A stretch of DNA of 64,000 nt from Paenibacillus macquariensis (GCF_900156375.1 NZ_FTNK01000016.1:62001-126000), one strand, 5' to 3'. Counted from the first letter of the stretch, positions 7,969 through 17,349 are shown. The notes: generated from the letters alone by a model not told the origin. Numbers and translations are program-made.

Positions 7969-8562
7969 ATGACAAATAGTAGATTGAATCCTAAGGTTGA
8001 TGAATATTTAAATAAATCTAAAAAATGGAAAGAAGAATATGAGAAGTTGAGAACTATCGTTCTTGACTGTGAGTTGACCGAAGAATTTAAGTGGATGCAT
8101 CCATGCTACACGCTTGAGAACAAAAACATCGTGTTAATACATGGATTTAAAGAGTACTGTGCGATTTTGTTCATCAAAGGTTCCTTGTTAAAGGATGCCA
8201 ATGGGATTCTAATCCAACAAACGGAGAATGTACAGGCGGGGCGCCAGATTCGGTTCACCAATGTTCAAGAAATAGTTGAAATGGAAGCCACCTTGAAAGC
8301 CTATATATATGAAGCCATTGAAGTTGAAAAATCCGGTTTGGAAGTGGATTTTAAAAAGAATGAAGAATACACCATTCCTGAAGAATTTCAAAATAAATTA
8401 GATGAAATCCCTGCCTTGAAAACTGCTTTTGAAGCATTGACGCCTGGACGGCAAAGAGCATACATTTTTCACTTTACTCAACCCAAACAATCCAAGACTC
8501 GAGTGTCAAGGGTTGAAAAGTATATGCAGCAAATTCTCAATGGAAAAGGATTAAATGATTAG
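7969..8562 (+). CDS. YdeI-like DUF1801 family protein
   Basis: A 197-residue cytoplasmic protein. The N-terminal part (KVDEYLNKSKKWKEEYEKLR through FKEYCAILFIKGSLL) fits the DUF1801 fold, and the C-terminal part ending in TPGRQRAYIFHFTQPKQSKT plus RVSRVEKYMQQIL matches the YdeI/OmpD-associated tail. In Bacillus, YdeI-type proteins have been grouped as putative iron chaperones or stress proteins without firm biochemistry. The start at 7969 follows GAGGGG at slightly long spacing. It appears to be a single-gene unit. Confidence 0.8.
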   Translation: MTNSRLNPKVDEYLNKSKKWKEEYEKLRTIVLDCELTEEFKWMHPCYTLENKNIVLIHGFKEYCAILFIKGSLLKDANGILIQQTENVQAGRQIRFTNVQEIVEMEATLKAYIYEAIEVEKSGLEVDFKKNEEYTIPEEFQNKLDEIPALKTAFEALTPGRQRAYIFHFTQPKQSKTRVSRVEKYMQQILNGKGLND

Positions 8563-8720
8563 GGCGTGAGAAAGAGAAAGCATTCAATGAAATGCCGTTC
8601 CTTAAGATAATATATAGAGGGATTATGTCTACATATAAAATGAAAGCAGAACCACAATCGTTGAGGGACGGTCCGTTCTCGGAGCAACCGCTCACACCAT
8701 CTATTTTCCTCCTATAGAAC

Positions 8721-8765
8721 AGGGGTGTCCCTAGCCATTTCATCAATGACTTTTGGGACACCCCT
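8721..8765. terminator. Hairpin between convergent genes
   Basis: AGGGGTGTCCC (8721-8731) pairs perfectly with GGGACACCCCT (8755-8765) across a 23-base loop. It lies between a plus-strand and a minus-strand gene. There is no strong T run on either side, so the terminator role is tentative. Confidence 0.45.
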
Positions 8766-8836
8766 TAATCCGAGTTACTACAAAAGCGAAGAGTATTCCA
8801 TTAGTTTCTGAAACACCCAGTCGACATGAGTCGTGT

Positions 8837-9595
8837 TTATAGCGTCAAACCACCGTCTACGACAACGATTGAACCTGTCATATAGCTGGATTTGTTGGAG
8901 GCCAAGAAGACCACCATCTCTGCAATTTCTGAAGGATCAGAATAGCGACCCATTCGCATATTTGGAATTTCCTCTGGCACGTAGCCAGTTTTCTGTATCA
9001 TCAAAGGAACAGATTGCGTCAATGTCGTATCGACGCCACCTGGGCAAATCGCATTGACGCGGATACCTTTTTTCACGTATTCTAATGCCGCCCCCTTCGT
9101 CAATCCTATTACAGCATGTTTGCTTGCTGAATATGCTGCGAGACTATGCTCGGCACGAATGCCTGACGTAGATGCGGTATTAATAATTGAGCCATGACCT
9201 TGCTTCTCCATAACTTTGAGAACATGTTTCAAGCCAAGAAAAACACCTTTGACATTGACGTTCATGATACGGTCATATTCGGCTTCGCTAATATCTGTTA
9301 GCATTGAAAATGTTTGCAGAACGCCGGCATTGTTAACAAATGCGTCAATGCGTCCGTAGGTTTCCACGGCAATTTGAACATACCGTTCGACGTCTTCGTT
9401 CTTCGATACATCGGCTTGTACGAAGATACCTTCGCCACCATGTTCTTGTATTAGTGATAGCGTCTCTTCCCCGGTTGTTTGATTGAAGTCGACCGCAACG
9501 ACTTTCGCCCCGTTCTGTGCCAGCTTTATACAACTTGCTCGTCCAATTCCGCTACCTGCACCGGTAACCACTACGATTGAGTTTTCATTTTGCAT
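8837..9595 (-). CDS. SDR-family NAD(P)-dependent oxidoreductase
   Basis: A 252-residue classical short-chain dehydrogenase: cofactor motif TGAGSGIG (residues 11-18), NNAG (88-91), catalytic Ser about 142, Tyr155 and Lys159 in YSASK, and the C-terminal VVDGG. D36 after the second strand points to NAD rather than NADP. It resembles FabG and glucose dehydrogenase-like proteins, but the substrate is unknown. The start at 9595 is set by GGAGGT nine bases before; a longer open frame runs upstream without a ribosome binding site. The GH3 gene is on the same strand, upstream and separated by about 180 bp. Confidence 0.85.
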   Translation of the reverse strand: MQNENSIVVVTGAGSGIGRASCIKLAQNGAKVVAVDFNQTTGEETLSLIQEHGGEGIFVQADVSKNEDVERYVQIAVETYGRIDAFVNNAGVLQTFSMLTDISEAEYDRIMNVNVKGVFLGLKHVLKVMEKQGHGSIINTASTSGIRAEHSLAAYSASKHAVIGLTKGAALEYVKKGIRVNAICPGGVDTTLTQSVPLMIQKTGYVPEEIPNMRMGRYSDPSEIAEMVVFLASNKSSYMTGSIVVVDGGLTL

Positions 9596-9773
9596 CTTCT
9601 TATACCTCCGATTCATATTGTTATAATATGGTGCCAACATGTTGAGCATGTTTCTCATAGATCTATCTGTAAAGGAAGCAGGGTGTGAAGATACACGAAG
9701 CATATCCTCAAACCCGTATCCAAGCTTCTCTCTAAACTTGATATTTTCGGTTTACATATGTTTGCCCAATCAT

Positions 9774-12071
9774 TTATGAAGGATTATTCAATTGATAAAT
9801 AATCCCGTTCAGCATTTCTTCCGTGAACGCTCCCTGGCTCATCATTAACAGCCCGCGCAATGGCATATAATGTATAAATCCTTCGAACATTTCACTCGAG
9901 CCTTCCCCCAGGCTGTCAGAGGCTTCAAGACCCTCCAACATAGTACCCATTCCCTCTTGCATCTTCTGAAGCAATCCTTGCATGAACGGCGCTCTTTGCG
10001 GATCGTTTAACAGGTCGATAACCAATGTGTTTAGGTCGACTATGGATTTCAAAGCGACTGTCGACTCGACATGTACCGTATCGCTTACAACGATATCTTC
10101 ACACGAGCGTCCAATTAATATTTCAAAATCACCGGACTCCACATGCCAATCCTTAAGATCTACGTTGTAGTAAGCGAAGGAACGTTTATCCAGCGTCATC
10201 GTAATGGTCTTCTTCTCTCCCGGCTGAAGTTCTACTTTAGCAAAGCCCTTCAATTCTTTGACAGGGCGGATAATCATACTCTCTACATCGCGGACATAGA
10301 GCTGAGCAATTTCTTTACCGGCACGGGAGCCCGCATTTTGTATCGTTACCTGTATGTTAATAGAATCCGTATCTTTGATCGTTTTATGATCGATGACAAG
10401 ATTCGAATATTCAAATGTGGTATAGCTCAGACCGTGTCCGAACGGGAACAGCGGCTTTACTTCTTTGGCATCATAATAACGGTAGCCAACAAAAATGCCT
10501 TCGCGGTACTCAACGCGATTGCCTTCGCCCGGGAAGAACAGGAACGAAGGGTTATCGCTCAGCTTCATAGGGAATGTCTCGGTCAGCTTGCCGCTAGGAT
10601 TCACTTCACCAAACAATAAATCAGCGATCGCGCCGCCTGCCGCTTGACCGCCCAAATAAGCTTCTAGGATCGATTTTACTCGGCCGATCCAAGGCATATC
10701 GATTGGGGAACCATTCATAAGTACGACGACCACGTTACTCTGGACGGCAGTGATTTCTTCGATCAGCTGATTCTGGTTCGAAGGCATATGCAGATGCTTG
10801 CGGTCAAAGCCTTCGGATTCATAACGGTCGGGAAGTCCCGCAAAAATGATGACCGCATCCGCTTCGCTAGCTGCTTGTTTCGCTTCTTCCATCAAAGCAG
10901 CGTCCAGATCATCTCTGTCCAAATGGAATCCTTGCGCGTACACAACCGAGGCAGAATCACCCGCAAGTTGTTTGATTTCATCTATCGGTACGTCGATCTG
11001 GGTCGGATTGATATGCGAGCTGCCGCCGCCTTGGTATCTCGGTTTTTGCGCAAATGGACCGATAACCGCCAATTTCTTACCTTTTGCTAGTGGGAGCAGG
11101 TTCTCTTCGTTCTTCAGGAGTACCATCGTTTCGCCGGCAACGGTTCGCGCCAGACGATGATGATCGTCCCGATCGTAAGTCGCGTTTGGTTTTTTGTTAT
11201 CTACGCTCATGAAAATGATACGTAAAATTCGCTCAACAGCACGATTAAGCATCTCTTCGGACAACTGACCGTTTTGAACAGCCTCTACGATTTTACGGTC
11301 GTTCGCTTCTCCGCTAGAAGGCATTTCCAGCTCTTGACCGGCAGCTAGCCCATCTACCCGGTCATTGTTAGCACCCCAATCGGTCACGACGAATCCTTCA
11401 TGTCCCCATTCTTCCTTCAAAATATCAGTAAGCAAGAACTTATTCTCGGAAGCAAACGTTCCGTTAACTTTGTTGTAAGCGCTCATGACGGTCCACGGCT
11501 GGCCATTCTTTACCGGACCCTCGAAGCTCGCCAAATAAATTTCCCGCAGCGTGCGTTCATCGACAACGGCATCAACGCCCATGCGACGGTGCTCCTGATT
11601 GTTAACCGCGAAATGCTTCAGAGATGTGCCAACTCCTTGGCTTTGCACACCTTGAATATGGCTGGTGGCAATTTCGGAAGAAAGGAAAGGATCCTCCGAG
11701 AAATATTCGAAGTTACGTCCGCACAGCGGAGAGCGTTTGATATTGGCGCCTGGCCCAAGGAGGACGGCAACGTCTTCCGCCTGGCACTCTTCACCCAGTG
11801 CTACGCCGACTTTGCTGACCAGCTCCCGATCCCACGAGCTGGCCATACCGGCCGCTGAAGGGAAGCAAGTAGCGGGAACGCTATTAAATACGCCCAAATG
11901 GTCGGTGCCTTCCTGTTGCTTGCGCAGTCCGTGCGGGCCGTCGGTGACCATAATGTTAGGAATGCCTAGGCGCTCCACACCTTTTAAGCGCCAAAAATCT
12001 AAACCGGAGCACATGCCAGCTTTTTCTTCTAATGTCATCTCAGTAATTAGAGCTTGGATATCGCGTTCCAC
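9774..12071 (-). CDS. GH3 family beta-glucosidase
   Basis: A 765-residue cytoplasmic glycoside hydrolase without a signal peptide. The N-terminal barrel has DGPHGLR, KHFAVNNQE (K152, H153) and the nucleophile Asp231 in GFVVTDWGA. The second domain has the GLPDRYESEGFDR segment, and a fibronectin III-like domain carrying VRPVKELKGF-type motifs follows. About 90 extra residues at the C-terminus are not part of the usual core. It probably cleaves beta-linked oligosaccharides imported by the cell. The GTG start at 12071 follows AAGGAGG at nine bases. It is divergent from an AraC regulator, with a cre site between, so induction by sugar and repression by CcpA are likely. Confidence 0.9.
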   Translation of the reverse strand: MERDIQALITEMTLEEKAGMCSGLDFWRLKGVERLGIPNIMVTDGPHGLRKQQEGTDHLGVFNSVPATCFPSAAGMASSWDRELVSKVGVALGEECQAEDVAVLLGPGANIKRSPLCGRNFEYFSEDPFLSSEIATSHIQGVQSQGVGTSLKHFAVNNQEHRRMGVDAVVDERTLREIYLASFEGPVKNGQPWTVMSAYNKVNGTFASENKFLLTDILKEEWGHEGFVVTDWGANNDRVDGLAAGQELEMPSSGEANDRKIVEAVQNGQLSEEMLNRAVERILRIIFMSVDNKKPNATYDRDDHHRLARTVAGETMVLLKNEENLLPLAKGKKLAVIGPFAQKPRYQGGGSSHINPTQIDVPIDEIKQLAGDSASVVYAQGFHLDRDDLDAALMEEAKQAASEADAVIIFAGLPDRYESEGFDRKHLHMPSNQNQLIEEITAVQSNVVVVLMNGSPIDMPWIGRVKSILEAYLGGQAAGGAIADLLFGEVNPSGKLTETFPMKLSDNPSFLFFPGEGNRVEYREGIFVGYRYYDAKEVKPLFPFGHGLSYTTFEYSNLVIDHKTIKDTDSINIQVTIQNAGSRAGKEIAQLYVRDVESMIIRPVKELKGFAKVELQPGEKKTITMTLDKRSFAYYNVDLKDWHVESGDFEILIGRSCEDIVVSDTVHVESTVALKSIVDLNTLVIDLLNDPQRAPFMQGLLQKMQEGMGTMLEGLEASDSLGEGSSEMFEGFIHYMPLRGLLMMSQGAFTEEMLNGIIYQLNNPS

Positions 12072-12121
12072 TAGAAATAACCTCCTTGGATTTAGGATGT
12101 CTGTACAACTCAAATTATCTC

Positions 12122-12136
12122 ATGGAAACGCTTTCT
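12122..12136. promoter_or_regulatory. cre site (CcpA operator) between GH3 and AraC genes
   Basis: ATGGAAACGCTTTCT fits every position of the cre consensus WTGNAANCGNWNNCW. It overlaps the -35 region of the araC-side promoter and lies about 50 bp upstream of the GH3 start codon, so CcpA bound here could repress both genes. Confidence 0.7.
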
Positions 12137-12140
12137 ATTA

Positions 12141-12149
12141 TGGTATAAT
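12141..12149 (+). promoter_or_regulatory. Extended -10 promoter of the AraC-type gene
   Basis: TGG-TATAAT forms an extended -10 element; no good -35 is present, and the cre site occupies that position. The start codon lies about 37 bp downstream. Confidence 0.55.
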
Positions 12150-12185
12150 ACTTAGAAAAATTGTACGCTTGGGGAGGTTTCCATA

Positions 12186-13427
12186 TTGGTTAATGTTCAT
12201 AGTCAACCCGAAGTAACCTATTCATGTAAGTTACTATATGAAAGCATCCAACTTCCGATCTTTTATACCGAAGATGGGCATGATGTGGAGACGATTTGGG
12301 GGAGTGGAGACCAGCAGAGGCCTTTTTATATGGAGTTCGACAAGCTATTCGGTTCATTTATAGAGAAAGAGATGAAACACCCGGTTATTCTAGCTGCGAA
12401 TTCCTGGGAGGAGTTTATCATAGTACCTATAAAACGTAGTGGAAAGCGGCATGGATTCGTTGTAATCGGTCCTTCAATCCAGCAAGTACCTACAGATGAG
12501 CATATCAATGGGCTTTTGCACGATAATCAATTGTCTTATCTCGATCTGCCGCACTGGAAAGCCCATTGGGACAGCCTTCCGGTCGTAAGCCGTATTCGTC
12601 TGCTTCATATCAGCGTACTTGCGAATTGGATGATCAATCAAGAGGCTTTGGAAATTACGGATGTGCTGCAATATAGTTATCAATATGTGCTGCCGGCCAA
12701 GTCTCAAAGGAATATAGAAATTGAAATTCAAAACAAACGGGAATTATCGGTGTCTAATCATAGTTCGAAAATAGATAAACGGTTAATTGAATTGATTCGA
12801 ACTGGCAATACAAGTGAATTAATGAAAGAGTGGATCGCCTATCCTATCGAGGGCGTGGGGATTCTATCTAAACGGAGCCAACTCCGCAATATCAAAAATT
12901 TAGCCATTTGCTCTGTTGCGATTGCTATGAGGGCTGCTGTAGATGGAGGAATATACGAAGAACTGGCCTTTACTCTCAGTGATCTGCATATTCAACAAAT
13001 CGAAGAACTGAATGATGTCAAGGCGGTTGAGGCCGCGTTATTACGTGCGTTATTAGACTTTACGGAACGTGTTGAACAGAGCCAGAAAAATAGGTTGTCT
13101 AAACCGATCAGAATTTGCTGCGAGTACATCTTCAACCATTTATATCAAGAGATTACATTCGACAAGCTTGCAGAGTTGACTGGACTGAACAGTAGCTACT
13201 TGATGAATATATTCAAAGAACAGATAGGTATGACAATGATGAATTATATACAGAAACAGCGGGTAGAAGAAGCCAAGAAACTGCTTCTTATGACCAATGA
13301 CACGATTTCATCCATCGGATTGAGGTTGACCTTTTATGATCAACCTCATTTTATTAAAGTTTTCAAGAAGCATACGAGTATGACGCCGAAGAAGTACCGA
13401 TCTACAATCAAACCGGAAGGTCAATGA
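12186..13427 (+). CDS. AraC-family transcriptional regulator
   Basis: A 413-residue protein ending in two helix-turn-helix units typical of AraC proteins: TFDKLAELTGLNSSYLMNIF and ISSIGLRLTFYDQPHFIKVF, the latter with the family's D-x-x-H-F-x-K-x-F-K-K. The first ~300 residues are a large, mostly soluble sensory part I could not place. The start is TTG at 12186 after GGGGAGG with eight bases spacing. Divergent from the GH3 beta-glucosidase gene, it probably activates that gene in response to a sugar; this is inferred from position only. Confidence 0.85.
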   Translation: MVNVHSQPEVTYSCKLLYESIQLPIFYTEDGHDVETIWGSGDQQRPFYMEFDKLFGSFIEKEMKHPVILAANSWEEFIIVPIKRSGKRHGFVVIGPSIQQVPTDEHINGLLHDNQLSYLDLPHWKAHWDSLPVVSRIRLLHISVLANWMINQEALEITDVLQYSYQYVLPAKSQRNIEIEIQNKRELSVSNHSSKIDKRLIELIRTGNTSELMKEWIAYPIEGVGILSKRSQLRNIKNLAICSVAIAMRAAVDGGIYEELAFTLSDLHIQQIEELNDVKAVEAALLRALLDFTERVEQSQKNRLSKPIRICCEYIFNHLYQEITFDKLAELTGLNSSYLMNIFKEQIGMTMMNYIQKQRVEEAKKLLLMTNDTISSIGLRLTFYDQPHFIKVFKKHTSMTPKKYRSTIKPEGQ

Positions 13428-13521
13428 AACGGAGGACATTCTCAATAGAAAAGGACTATAAAAGTTGACTATTGGTGTACCAAAAAGGTACTAATATACG
13501 CAAAGCACCAAAGTTTTCGCT

Positions 13522-13541
13522 GGCAATGTGTTTGCCTTTTT
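13522..13541 (+). terminator. Terminator of the AraC-type gene
   Basis: A short GGCAA/TTGCC stem (13522-13526 with 13532-13536) is followed by TTTTTTATT. It runs up to the 3' end of the converging kinase gene. Confidence 0.5.
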
Positions 13542-15076
13542 TATTGCGATACGCAGGGAAATGACAGCCGCAATACGGTACCTGTTGATGACGTTTGAAG
13601 CAACTCGATTGTTCCGCCGTTTGCTTGGGCGAGTAACCGGCAGATTGATAACCCTAGACCGAGTCCTTGTTTTTTCTTGCGGCGACTGTTTCCTCTGTAG
13701 TAGCGTTCGAAAATAAATGGAACTTCATCGGGAGTAATCCCTTTACCATTGTCAGAGATATCGATAGTGATCATCGATTCAGTTGATCTTGCAGTAATCT
13801 TGATGATAGTAGCCGCAGCTGCGGCGCTGTTGCTAAGCAAGTTGAGAAAAATTTGCTTCAAATGTGATTGATCACAGGTACATACCAAACTGGAGGGAAG
13901 CACCTCAAGTTCCACTTGAACAGGTACAGATGTTTGAATGGTATGGAACTGCTTAATGATCTCCTCTATTAACGGCTCAAGCAAGACCTGAGACTTTTCA
14001 GGGTGAATCACATCTGACTCCATTGAAGAAAAATTAAGCAGATCGTCCACCATTACATGCATCCGCTTTGCCTCATTTAACCCGATATTTATGAACTCGT
14101 TAGCTTTATTGCCTGTAACTACGCCTTCCTGAATGGCTTGGAGCATACCGCGGATTGAGGTGATCGGCGTACGCAGTTCATGTGAGACTCCTGCGAGCAG
14201 ATCGGTACGCATACGTTCAAGTTGGTTTAGACGTTCAGTCATTTCATGAAAAGCTTGAATAAGCCCGCTAATTTCACCTTCCTTGACGAGGCTCGGATCA
14301 GGCAAATACGGCTGGTAATTACCTGATGAAAGTTCTTTCGCTGCACTAGCCAGTTGAATGAGTGGCCTTGTGAGAGAGCGGGATAATACGAAAACGACAG
14401 CCCAGCCGCATAAGGAAATAAGCCCAAATGCAACCACAATGAGTCCGTATATTTGTGGCAAACGACCCTCGTTATATTGGGCGCTCATATAGAGTGTTCC
14501 TGAAATTTGATTGTGTTTATAGAAAGGAACACCAACTCGTAGCCACTTTCCTGACTGCGTATCGACCTTCTCACGAGTTTTCTCACCTGAAAGGACTTCG
14601 TTTTGTTTGGGCGGGGAGTTGAGGTAAACGCCTTCCTCCGCGTATGAATTGCTGAAATAATAAATCATCTCACCTGAAACGTTAAATAATTGAAATTGAT
14701 AACCATCTGGAATCGAAGGGACGAATTCTGAGGGGATCGAAGGGACAGATGCCGGCAATGGGATATTTTCTGTGGGGGCTGGTGGCATTTTTTCTGAAGA
14801 ATGTGCAGGTGACACCGTAGTGGCTAATTGCATGAGATCATCCATTTTGCTAAATGAATCACTCATCATTGCAGATCTCGCCTCGAGTAGCTGAAACTGC
14901 TGTTCCACAGTACTCATTCGAATCCAGTACATGCCAAACAAACCTATGCCCATAAGCATAATGAGTAGAATCATCACATAGCGCCATGTCCAATATCGCA
15001 CCAAGGAAACAGAGGTAGCTTGCTGCTTAGCTTCTACATTGTTGTGTATGGACTTGCCCGGATGCTTAGTAAACAC
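13541..15076 (-). CDS. Sensor histidine kinase
   Basis: A 511-residue membrane kinase: helix 1 at about residues 33-53, an extracytoplasmic domain to ~208 that includes a proline-rich stretch, helix 2 at ~209-231, HAMP, the H-box with His299 in SHELRTPITS, then an N-box, the DNGKGI box and GLGLGLSIC. It would autophosphorylate and pass phosphate to the response regulator whose gene lies immediately upstream. The GTG start at 15076 overlaps the regulator's stop by 11 bp; the longer open frame to 15235 runs over regulator coding sequence and is rejected. N-box Asn is followed by an Ala-rich run (SNSAAAAAT) that is unusual. Confidence 0.87.
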   Translation of the reverse strand: MFTKHPGKSIHNNVEAKQQATSVSLVRYWTWRYVMILLIMLMGIGLFGMYWIRMSTVEQQFQLLEARSAMMSDSFSKMDDLMQLATTVSPAHSSEKMPPAPTENIPLPASVPSIPSEFVPSIPDGYQFQLFNVSGEMIYYFSNSYAEEGVYLNSPPKQNEVLSGEKTREKVDTQSGKWLRVGVPFYKHNQISGTLYMSAQYNEGRLPQIYGLIVVAFGLISLCGWAVVFVLSRSLTRPLIQLASAAKELSSGNYQPYLPDPSLVKEGEISGLIQAFHEMTERLNQLERMRTDLLAGVSHELRTPITSIRGMLQAIQEGVVTGNKANEFINIGLNEAKRMHVMVDDLLNFSSMESDVIHPEKSQVLLEPLIEEIIKQFHTIQTSVPVQVELEVLPSSLVCTCDQSHLKQIFLNLLSNSAAAAATIIKITARSTESMITIDISDNGKGITPDEVPFIFERYYRGNSRRKKKQGLGLGLSICRLLAQANGGTIELLQTSSTGTVLRLSFPCVSQ

Positions 15077-15752
15077 GGATACTGTACCCCATTCCTCTAA
15101 TCGTTTCGATTTCACCCTCGCTTGCTGGCCATTGTTGGAGACTCTTACGTAGCCGTTTAATGGAGGTGTCGACTGAACGGTCTCCACCTTCGAAGTCGAT
15201 TCCCCACACTTGATTAAGTAACTGATCGCGTTCAAAGCATTGATTGGGATGTTCCGCTAGAAATGTCAGCAGTTGATAGTCCCGGGGAAGCAAAGAGATC
15301 TGCTCAGCTCCGACTGTAACGCTCCGAGTGCTCGCGTCAATAACCAAACTACCAAGTCGCATAATATTCGAATCTATCATATAGACTGAGCGGCGAAGTA
15401 CTGCTTGAATGCGGGCCATGACTTCCTGAGGATCGAATGGCTTGGCAATATAGTCGTCCGCTCCTTGGTCAAATCCTTGAAGACGCTCTGGTACAGCGCC
15501 GCGTGCCGTAAGAATGATGACGGGGCAGCTTCCTATTTGCCTAATTTGATGCAAAATATCAATTCCATTCTGATCATTCGGAAGCATAAGATCCAACAAT
15601 ACGAGATCGGGTTTCCAACTGAGGAATTGCTCCATCACATCGATTTCCCCCTCACCCGAATTCCACATGACTTCATAACTTTCTTTTTCCAAATATGCTT
15701 GAAGTAAGGCTGCGATCGGCAGCTCATCTTCTACTAACAATACTCGCTTCAA
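15066..15752 (-). CDS. OmpR-family response regulator
   Basis: A 228-residue regulator: receiver domain with acidic pocket VEDE, phospho-acceptor Asp54 in LLDLMLP, Thr in ILTARG and Lys in AKPFDPQE, then a winged-helix DNA-binding domain (ISLLPRDYQLLTFLAEHP, DRSVDTSIKRLRKSL). A TTG at 15752 has GGAAGGATGG upstream with eight bases between; an ATG at 15764 is almost on top of that site, and an earlier GTG at 15785 lacks one. Overlap with the kinase gene shows one operon. The target genes are unknown; the small secreted protein gene upstream is a candidate. Confidence 0.85.
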   Translation of the reverse strand: MKRVLLVEDELPIAALLQAYLEKESYEVMWNSGEGEIDVMEQFLSWKPDLVLLDLMLPNDQNGIDILHQIRQIGSCPVIILTARGAVPERLQGFDQGADDYIAKPFDPQEVMARIQAVLRRSVYMIDSNIMRLGSLVIDASTRSVTVGAEQISLLPRDYQLLTFLAEHPNQCFERDQLLNQVWGIDFEGGDRSVDTSIKRLRKSLQQWPASEGEIETIRGMGYSIRVY

Positions 15753-15823
15753 GGAAATAACCATCCTTCCATAATTATGTTTCACAGTATTATTCTAACC
15801 AATATGTATTCTGTTGAACAACG

Positions 15824-15875
15824 AGAGCTGTCCCAAAAGCTCTCCTGAGTAGAAGTTTACTTTTGTGACAGCTCT
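15824..15875 (-). terminator. Hairpin after the secreted repeat protein gene
   Basis: AGAGCTGTC (15824-15832) pairs with GACAGCTCT (15867-15875), and an inner CAAAAG/CTTTTG continues the stem. It sits between the stop of the secreted-protein gene and the start of the response regulator gene on the same strand. Confidence 0.55.
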
Positions 15876-15891
15876 AGCTGCGCTTTATATG

Positions 15892-16407
15892 TTATTTATT
15901 GATTTTTTCTGATTGTGTAGATTGTGTGGAGTCTGTTGTTTTTGCAGCTTTCGTAAGTTTTCCTTCTTTTTCAAGCTTAGCGATCAGTTGATCAACCGTG
16001 ATGCCTTGCTCTTTTGCCATTTCTTCTAGGCTGACAGCTTCACTGGATTGTGTGACTGCAGTTGCTTTGCTATCCATCGTTGAGTCGGTAGTACCTGTAG
16101 TTTTTGTAGCTTCAGATGAAGGAACAGCTTTAGTTACCTTACCTTCCTTTTCAAGCTGAGCAAACAATTCCTCTAGCGTAATGCCTTTTTCTTTAGCCAT
16201 TTTAGTGAAGTTTGTGTCGTCTTTCAACTTCGCTGCTTCATCTGCACTGAGTGCTTTAGATGATTCTGTCGCTGGAAGGACTTTCACTGTTGCTGCGTTA
16301 CTGGATTTATTGGTTTTATCAATTTCGATGTCACTGGATGCATATACAGATGTTCCGATAGCAGATATAGCGAGTACAAGTGAAGCGATTGTTAGTGATT
16401 TTTTCAT
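15892..16407 (-). CDS. Small secreted protein with two helical repeats
   Basis: A 171-residue protein with a signal peptide (KKSLTIASLVLAISAIG, cleavage likely after VYA). The mature part is rich in Ser, Thr, Lys and Ala and contains two copies of a 25-residue unit about 60 residues apart: MAKEKGITLEELFAQLEKEG (70-89) and MAKEQGITVDQLIAKLEKEG (130-149), each followed by K-x-T-K-A. The unit looks like a short helix-turn-helix resembling DUF2680-type repeats, but the family is not certain. AGGAGG precedes the ATG. It lies upstream of and on the same strand as the two-component genes. Confidence 0.7.
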   Translation of the reverse strand: MKKSLTIASLVLAISAIGTSVYASSDIEIDKTNKSSNAATVKVLPATESSKALSADEAAKLKDDTNFTKMAKEKGITLEELFAQLEKEGKVTKAVPSSEATKTTGTTDSTMDSKATAVTQSSEAVSLEEMAKEQGITVDQLIAKLEKEGKLTKAAKTTDSTQSTQSEKINK

Positions 16408-16641
16408 TTTAAATTCCTCCTAGAGTGTTTTATATTCTTTATTATGGTGGTCATTTGCTACACACTTAATATATCAGTTGATTGTGTCGGGAATATGGCG
16501 GCATATAAGACTTGCCCGAACGTGCCTAACACCCTCAAGTGTTCTTGGTCCTGATTTCATTGGAATAAGGCCGGTTTATGATATATTCAAGTAAAGACGG
16601 CTTTATCCCGAAGGACAAACCATCAAAAAGGAGTGCTAATA

Positions 16642-17349
16642 ATGAATCTAGAATCGGTAATGCAAGAACTTGAAGCTCTCGGTAAGGAACGCACCAAGAA
16701 GATATACCAATCCAATGGCGCGCACGAACCGCTTTTTGGCGTGGCTACAGGCGAAATGAAGCCTATCTTCAGGAAAATAAAGTTCAATCAACCATTGGCT
16801 GAGCAGCTTTATGCCACAGGGAATTACGACGCGATGTACTTTGCGGGGGTGATCGCCGATCCGAAGGCAATGTCTGAGGCGGATTTTGAACGGTGGATTG
16901 ATGGAGCTTATTTTTATATGCTATCGGATTTTGTAGTAGCGGTAACCTTGGCAGAAACGGATATCGCGCAAGATGTTTCCGATAAATGGATTGCAAGCGA
17001 TATCGAATTGAAAATGTCGGCGGGCTGGAACTGTTACTGCTGGCTGATCGGCAATCGTCCAGACAATGAATTCTCCGAAGAGAAAATCGCTGATTTGTTA
17101 GAACTTATAAAAAATACAATTCATGATGCCCCCGAACGCACGAAATATGCGATGAACAATTTCATATATACCGTGGCTACATCCTATCTTCCGCTTCATG
17201 ATAAGGCAGTCGAAGTTGCGAAGGAAGTAGGTCCGGTAGAAGTCAATCAGGGTACCGCAAAAAGCAAACTCTTGAATGCTTCTGTTAATATAAATAAGGT
17301 AGTAGAAAAAGGGAAACTCGGCTTCAAACGCAAACATGTAAGATGTTAG
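16642..17349 (+). CDS. AlkD-like DNA alkylation repair family protein
   Basis: A 235-residue protein predicted to be all-helical (HEAT-like). FGVATGEMKPIFRKIKFNQP near residue 30, YDAMYFAGVIADP and the SDFVVAVTLAET and SAGWNCYCWLIGNR helices match the AlkD/AlkC-like family of DNA glycosylases that excise alkylated bases without flipping them. Catalytic competence cannot be judged by eye. The start at 16642 follows AAGGAG at eight bases; an ATG at 16633 lies too close. It is apparently a single-gene unit. Confidence 0.75.
   Translation: MNLESVMQELEALGKERTKKIYQSNGAHEPLFGVATGEMKPIFRKIKFNQPLAEQLYATGNYDAMYFAGVIADPKAMSEADFERWIDGAYFYMLSDFVVAVTLAETDIAQDVSDKWIASDIELKMSAGWNCYCWLIGNRPDNEFSEEKIADLLELIKNTIHDAPERTKYAMNNFIYTVATSYLPLHDKAVEVAKEVGPVEVNQGTAKSKLLNASVNINKVVEKGKLGFKRKHVRC

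Noticed and set aside
9596..9703. 36-codon N-terminal extension of the SDR protein
   Set aside because: SDR proteins begin a few residues before the first beta strand, and the strong GGAGGT sits in front of the ATG at 9595.
10143..10619. Plus-strand open frame of 158 codons
   Set aside because: It is a shadow of the GH3 gene on the other strand with unlikely composition.
13464..13500. TTGACT with GTACC/GGTAC dyad after the AraC gene, resembling a promoter
   Set aside because: No gene starts downstream before the converging kinase gene, and the spacer and -10 are not clearly placed.
15077..15235. N-terminal extension of the 13541-15076 kinase
   Set aside because: The extra 53 codons overlap the winged-helix coding region of the response regulator in another frame; a GTG just before the regulator stop is the natural start.
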